Positions 20,605 to 23,535 of a DNA stretch of 23,535 nucleotides are shown one piece after another. Under the pieces are notes generated by a model that searched no databases, was not told the origin of the DNA, and saw only the letters and a program-made list of their open reading frames with translations. The stretch's first letter is position 1; every line of letters starts with the position of its first letter. The stretch is from a virus. The stretch spans positions 1-23,535 of IMG/VR virus record IMGVR_UViG_3300044634_002851. One strand, 5' to 3'. A program made the position numbers and the translations under genes.

Positions 20605-21633
20605 ATGAATACACATCCTCGAATTGGCTTTTGTTGCAAGTGGCTTAATGACCCTACTGAATGTGGTGGCATGAAAGTCAATGCAGTGGACCGTGACCTA
20701 AACGGCAGATCAACTACCATGAGGTGGCTTCGCGAACATGCATCCGAAGCAGACCAGCGACAATGGGATATCATGAATCACAATGCCTCGGCGGCTGTGA
20801 AAATGATTGAACGTGTGGCCACACTGCCCGCAGAACGCAGAATGGTACGATTGGGCAGTGAAATGCTACAGGGCTACACTGAGCCTTCGTGGATTGACTG
20901 GTGGCAACGTCAAGAAATTCAGGATCATTGTGCAAAAATCTTTGCCCCTGTTGGCGAAGCCGCACGTAGATACAATGTGCGTTTGAGCTTTCATCCTGGA
21001 CAATTTTGCGTACTAGCAAGTGAAGCAGATGAAATCGTAGAACGTTCAATCCTGGAATTTGAATATCACGCTGATATGGCACGTTGGATGGGCTATGGTA
21101 ATACCTGGCACGACAACGGCTTTAAGATCAATGTACACTTGAGCGGTAAAGGTGGTGCCGCAAAATTCTTGCGTACTTTGGGTAGACTCAGTCCCGAAGC
21201 AAGAAACTTAATTACCATCGAGAATGATGAGATGACAAATGGACTTGACACTACTTTGGCTGTGGCTCAGCATGTGGCTCTTGTATTGGACCTACACCAC
21301 CACTGGATTAACTCGGGAGAGTACATCTCCGCGCAGGACGATCGTGTCAAGCGGGTTATTGACTCTTGGCGCGGCACTCGTCCTGCACTTCATTATAGTG
21401 TTAGTCGCGAGGACCTTTTGGTTGACCATGACCGAGGAACTAGACCCGATCTTGCTGAACTTCTTGCTAGAGGTTATAAGAAACAGAAACTACGGGCACA
21501 CAGCGACTTTTACTGGAACACTGCTGTAACGGATTGGGCACTGACTTTTGCTGACAGCTTTGATATTCAGTGCGAAGCCAAAGGCAAGAACCTAGCTAGT
21601 GAACAAGTTTATAAAAGACACATAAATGTATAA
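20605..21633 (+). CDS. uvdE: UV-damage endonuclease UvdE/UvsE
   Basis: A TIM-barrel, metal-dependent endonuclease that nicks DNA 5' of UV photoproducts and starts repair. The 342 residues carry the family blocks: HPGQF (130-134), NVHLSGK (176-182), the acidic ENDE (206-209), LDLHHHW (228-234), HYS (263-265), HSD (299-301) and the closing EAKGKN (325-330). These metal-binding His, Glu and Asp residues appear complete. The start at 20605 is taken because the promoter lies directly upstream; an upstream ATG at 20530 would overlap the amidinotransferase. There is no Shine-Dalgarno, so a leaderless mRNA is likely. The last 8 bases overlap the next gene. It sits between two amidinotransferases. Confidence 0.93.
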   Translation: MNTHPRIGFCCKWLNDPTECGGMKVNAVDRDLNGRSTTMRWLREHASEADQRQWDIMNHNASAAVKMIERVATLPAERRMVRLGSEMLQGYTEPSWIDWWQRQEIQDHCAKIFAPVGEAARRYNVRLSFHPGQFCVLASEADEIVERSILEFEYHADMARWMGYGNTWHDNGFKINVHLSGKGGAAKFLRTLGRLSPEARNLITIENDEMTNGLDTTLAVAQHVALVLDLHHHWINSGEYISAQDDRVKRVIDSWRGTRPALHYSVSREDLLVDHDRGTRPDLAELLARGYKKQKLRAHSDFYWNTAVTDWALTFADSFDIQCEAKGKNLASEQVYKRHINV

Positions 21634-22759
21634 TGTATATCAACACTGGGATCCGTTAAAGGTTTGTGTAGTTGGACGCAGTTATCCCCCTGACTATTAT
21701 TGTTGGATGACTGATGCCCGTGTAAGATCCTTGTTTGAAAAAATTGCATTAGAAACCGAAGAAGATTATCAATATCTAATTAAAAAACTTCAAGAATTTG
21801 GAGTACAAGTATTGCGACCCGAGTTACCTGCGTTTGAGGATATTAAGATAGGAGGAAAATATTTGCCGCCTCCGATGACTCCAAGAGATTACATGATAAT
21901 GATTGGGGAAGTTTTTTATAAAGGTTATCAACTCGACATTGAAAAATTTTACAAAGCGGTTAAGGATCCTTCATGGCCTGACTGTACTAGTGTTGAGGAA
22001 TTTAGTACTCTACCACAACATATACAAGACGAGTGCAATGACCTTCATAATCTAAAAAAACTGCAAAAATTTTATTCAAGTTATGATAAAATATATGATC
22101 AAATTCAACAAGCGGGTAACCAAGTAGTAAAGAATGTTATTAGTCAAGCACCAGGTGCTTTTATAACCAGAGTGGGTAAAGATTTATACTTTGGTACAGA
22201 GACCTACAGTCAGAATCATATACAATACAAACAACAAATTGATTCAGTGTTTACTGAGACTAGAAATCATATTGTCAACACAGGAGGACACAGTGACGCA
22301 ACTTTTTGTCCTGTGTGCCCTGGTTTGATTATAAGTCTTAAAGACGTGCCAACTTATGCAGATACTTTTCCAGGTTGGGAAGTAGTCTACTTACCAAATC
22401 AAAGTTGGTCAAAGATTAAACCTTTTGTTCAATTAAAACAAAAAAACAATGGTAAATGGTGGATACCAGGTTTTGAAAACGATCAGTCGGTGATTGATAC
22501 AGTTGAACAATGGCTGGGCCATTGGACAGGGTATGTGGAAGAAACTGTGTTTGATGTCAACATGTTGATCATCGATCCCAAAAATGTCATGGTGTTTAAC
22601 TACAACAAACAAGTGTTTGATGCACTAGACCGTTATGGTATTACGCCACATGTTGTACCGTTTAGACATAGATATTTTTGGGACGGTGGTATACATTGTA
22701 TAACCAGTGATATACACCGAGAAGGTATATTGCAAGATTATTTTCCCAACAGAACATGA
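21626..22759 (+). CDS. Second, divergent amidinotransferase-fold protein
   Basis: A 377-residue paralogue-type amidinotransferase. It opens VYQHWDPLKVCVVGR, then ETEEDYQYLIKKLQEFGVQV and TPRDYM (85-90). Later come GGHSD (220-224, H222), FDVNMLIID (309-317) and WDGGIHCITSDIHREG with nucleophile C358. Cys and His are kept, but the place aligned by eye with the catalytic Asp of the other copy reads PGAFITRV (P176), with no Asp. A changed or lost activity is possible. The first 850 bases or so are much AT-richer than the neighbours (15-16 G+C per 60 bases at 21721 and 22081, against 32 at 20101), which suggests separate acquisition. The start overlaps uvdE by 8 bases and has a poor Shine-Dalgarno. 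Confidence 0.8.
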   Translation: MYNVYQHWDPLKVCVVGRSYPPDYYCWMTDARVRSLFEKIALETEEDYQYLIKKLQEFGVQVLRPELPAFEDIKIGGKYLPPPMTPRDYMIMIGEVFYKGYQLDIEKFYKAVKDPSWPDCTSVEEFSTLPQHIQDECNDLHNLKKLQKFYSSYDKIYDQIQQAGNQVVKNVISQAPGAFITRVGKDLYFGTETYSQNHIQYKQQIDSVFTETRNHIVNTGGHSDATFCPVCPGLIISLKDVPTYADTFPGWEVVYLPNQSWSKIKPFVQLKQKNNGKWWIPGFENDQSVIDTVEQWLGHWTGYVEETVFDVNMLIIDPKNVMVFNYNKQVFDALDRYGITPHVVPFRHRYFWDGGIHCITSDIHREGILQDYFPNRT

Positions 22760-23046
22760 ACGAACTACTTAGACCCACCGTTGAATGGATAAAAGATGAT
22801 TTTAAGTCCAATCGAATTCGCTTTAGCATTGAGCTTCTTGCTTGGGCTATCAGCATTGGTTGCAGTATTACTATGGCACTCACGGTCCCCAATCCTCCGC
22901 TTTTGGCTCTTTATCCTGCTTGGGTCCTTGGCTGCGCCATGTATGCTTGGGCTGCTTGGACTCGGCAATCTTTTGGCATGCTGGCTAACTACATCTTGCT
23001 CACTGCAATAGATACTTTGGGACTAGTCAGACTGTTGACCCAATAA
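22756..23046 (+). CDS. Three-span membrane protein of unknown function
   Basis: A 96-residue protein with three hydrophobic segments: about 22-43 (IRFSIELLAWAISIG region), 47-68 and 72-93. They are linked by a PNPPL turn and a basic WTRQS. A polar N-terminal helix (PTVEWIKDDFKSNR) would face the cytoplasm. Its size and layout resemble small phage transporter-like or PnuC-tail-like proteins, but I do not assign a family. It starts in an ATGA overlap with the amidinotransferase and ends at the bidirectional terminator, so it is the last gene of the rightward block. Confidence 0.7.
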   Translation: MNELLRPTVEWIKDDFKSNRIRFSIELLAWAISIGCSITMALTVPNPPLLALYPAWVLGCAMYAWAAWTRQSFGMLANYILLTAIDTLGLVRLLTQ

Positions 23047-23070
23047 AAAAGCCCCTTTCGGGGCTTTTTA
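23046..23070. terminator. Bidirectional intrinsic terminator
   Basis: A-tract, GCCCC (23051-23055), TTTC loop, GGGGC (23060-23064), then TTTTTATTTTT. The stem is flanked by A and T runs on both sides, so it serves the plus-strand membrane-protein operon and the minus-strand gene ending at 23068. Confidence 0.93.
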
Positions 23071-23367
23071 TTTTTGTGCAGGCTTGCGACCTCGGGGCTG
23101 TTTAGCCGCTGTAGTTGCAGTAGGTTTGGTAGTTGGTTTTGCTACTGGCTTGGCTCTGGGCTTACGAGCAGGCGGCGCAGTGGCTTCAACTCGCTGGTTG
23201 GTAGGTTTACCAACTTCGGCAGGTGTGGCCACAACAGGTGCGGCCTCCATCACTGTGGCTACCTGAACAGGTGCTTCTGTTTTGTAGGGCACAGCTTCTG
23301 GCTGTACTGCTGGCGCCTGTGCCGCAGAGCTGGGGGTTTTAAACCAATCAAAAATTGCTTTTAGCAT
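23068..23367 (-). CDS. Ala/Pro/Lys-rich histone-H1-tail-like protein
   Basis: A 99-residue low-complexity protein. A short amphipathic start, MLKAIFDWFK, is followed by an Ala/Val/Pro-rich, partly acidic middle and a strongly basic tail (about 68-99) with KPRAKPVAKPTTKPT and QPRGRKPAQK, like the tail of histone H1 or bacterial H1-like proteins. It probably binds DNA or RNA without specificity, or interacts with the membrane through its first helix; I cannot choose. AGGAG (23374-23378 on the minus strand) precedes the start, and a TAAATAC late-type box lies just upstream. Its stop lies inside the shared terminator. Confidence 0.75.
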   Translation of the reverse strand: MLKAIFDWFKTPSSAAQAPAVQPEAVPYKTEAPVQVATVMEAAPVVATPAEVGKPTNQRVEATAPPARKPRAKPVAKPTTKPTATTAAKQPRGRKPAQK

Positions 23368-23383
23368 AAAGTTCTCCTATACA

Positions 23384-23392
23384 GTATTTACT
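23384..23392 (-). promoter_or_regulatory. Putative late promoter on the minus strand (AGTAAATAC)
   Basis: AGTAAATAC reads leftward and, with T4 spacing, would start the transcript near 23379, right at the Shine-Dalgarno of the H1-like gene. Confidence 0.5.
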
Positions 23393-23417
23393 ATCAACAC
23401 AGCCAATGGATTTAAAA

Positions 23418-23535
23418 TTAGTGAACGATCACTAAAGTGCTGAAAATATGTTGCAGTGCAACAAAGTTATCATATATAATAGTACATAGGACGCTGGATA
23501 GGCCGGGTCCTGTAGCAAACTCGCTTAAATTAGGA
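23418..23535 (+). promoter_or_regulatory. Intergenic region with palindromes and a promoter candidate
   Basis: TTAGTGA-ACGA-TCACTAA (23418-23435) and TGTTGC-AGT-GCAACA (23449-23463) are perfect inverted repeats. TTGCAG (23451-23456), an 18-base spacer and TATAAT (23475-23480) form a moderate promoter reading out of the window, followed by AGGAC (23489-23493)/GTCCT pairing. The gene it serves starts beyond the window. No reading frame is seen in 23368-23535. Confidence 0.4.

Overview
The window looks like part of the genome of a large tailed, T4-like (contractile-tailed) bacteriophage. It has short overlapping ATGA/TAATG gene junctions and almost all genes on one strand. A class I ribonucleotide reductase beta subunit with its glutaredoxin sits beside a PAAR spike-tip protein and structural proteins. 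There are also an ATP-dependent DNA ligase, many small phage-type proteins of unknown role, and promoter motifs of both sigma70 type (TTGACC-N17-TATAAT) and T4-late type (TATAAATA-like). The host is probably a proteobacterium, since the sigma70-like boxes and the ClpX, ClpS and bS21 homologues are of bacterial proteobacterial style, but nothing in the window fixes it. No integrase, tRNA, IS element or CRISPR array is visible.

Layout. (1) 1-1594: nrdB, glutaredoxin and a small Sm-like hypothetical. (2) 1637-4815: a late, structural block with a small protein, the PAAR tip and two large AT-rich virion or baseplate-type proteins, behind a late-type promoter. (3) 4816-7150: a run of short, mostly unrecognised genes in three units driven by strong sigma70-like promoters with palindromes around them, typical of early host-takeover genes. 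(4) 7161-10569: DNA ligase and four phage-conserved hypotheticals, two of which share a C-terminal motif. (5) 10570-13939: a promoter, a 180-base structured leader, a small protein, a membrane and coiled-coil protein, ClpX and ribosomal protein bS21. The 3' end of bS21 is part of a perfect 27-bp inverted repeat. (6) 13970-15781: a hypothetical, Hsp20, an oxygenase-like protein and a ClpS homologue. (7) 15775-16566 on the minus strand: a metallophosphoesterase. (8) 16588-23046: a hypothetical, a glycosyltransferase-like protein, a UDP-sugar dehydrogenase, an oxygenase-like protein, two amidinotransferases flanking a UV-damage endonuclease, and a membrane protein, closed by a bidirectional terminator. 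(9) 23068-23535: a minus-strand histone-H1-tail-like protein and the start of another plus-strand operon.

How the genes may work together. NrdB, glutaredoxin, ligase and UvdE serve phage nucleotide supply, replication and repair. ClpX, ClpS, Hsp20 and bS21 lie within 3.3 kb and would let the phage redirect host proteolysis (through host ClpP and ClpA), protect proteins and alter host ribosomes. The glycosyltransferase, UDP-sugar dehydrogenase, oxygenase and amidinotransferase set suggests synthesis or modification of a sugar or amine, perhaps carrying guanidino groups. The product and target are not known from the sequence. The features most worth follow-up are the bS21 inverted repeat, the ClpX/ClpS/Hsp20/bS21 cluster, the structured leader at 10614-10736 and the paired amidinotransferases.
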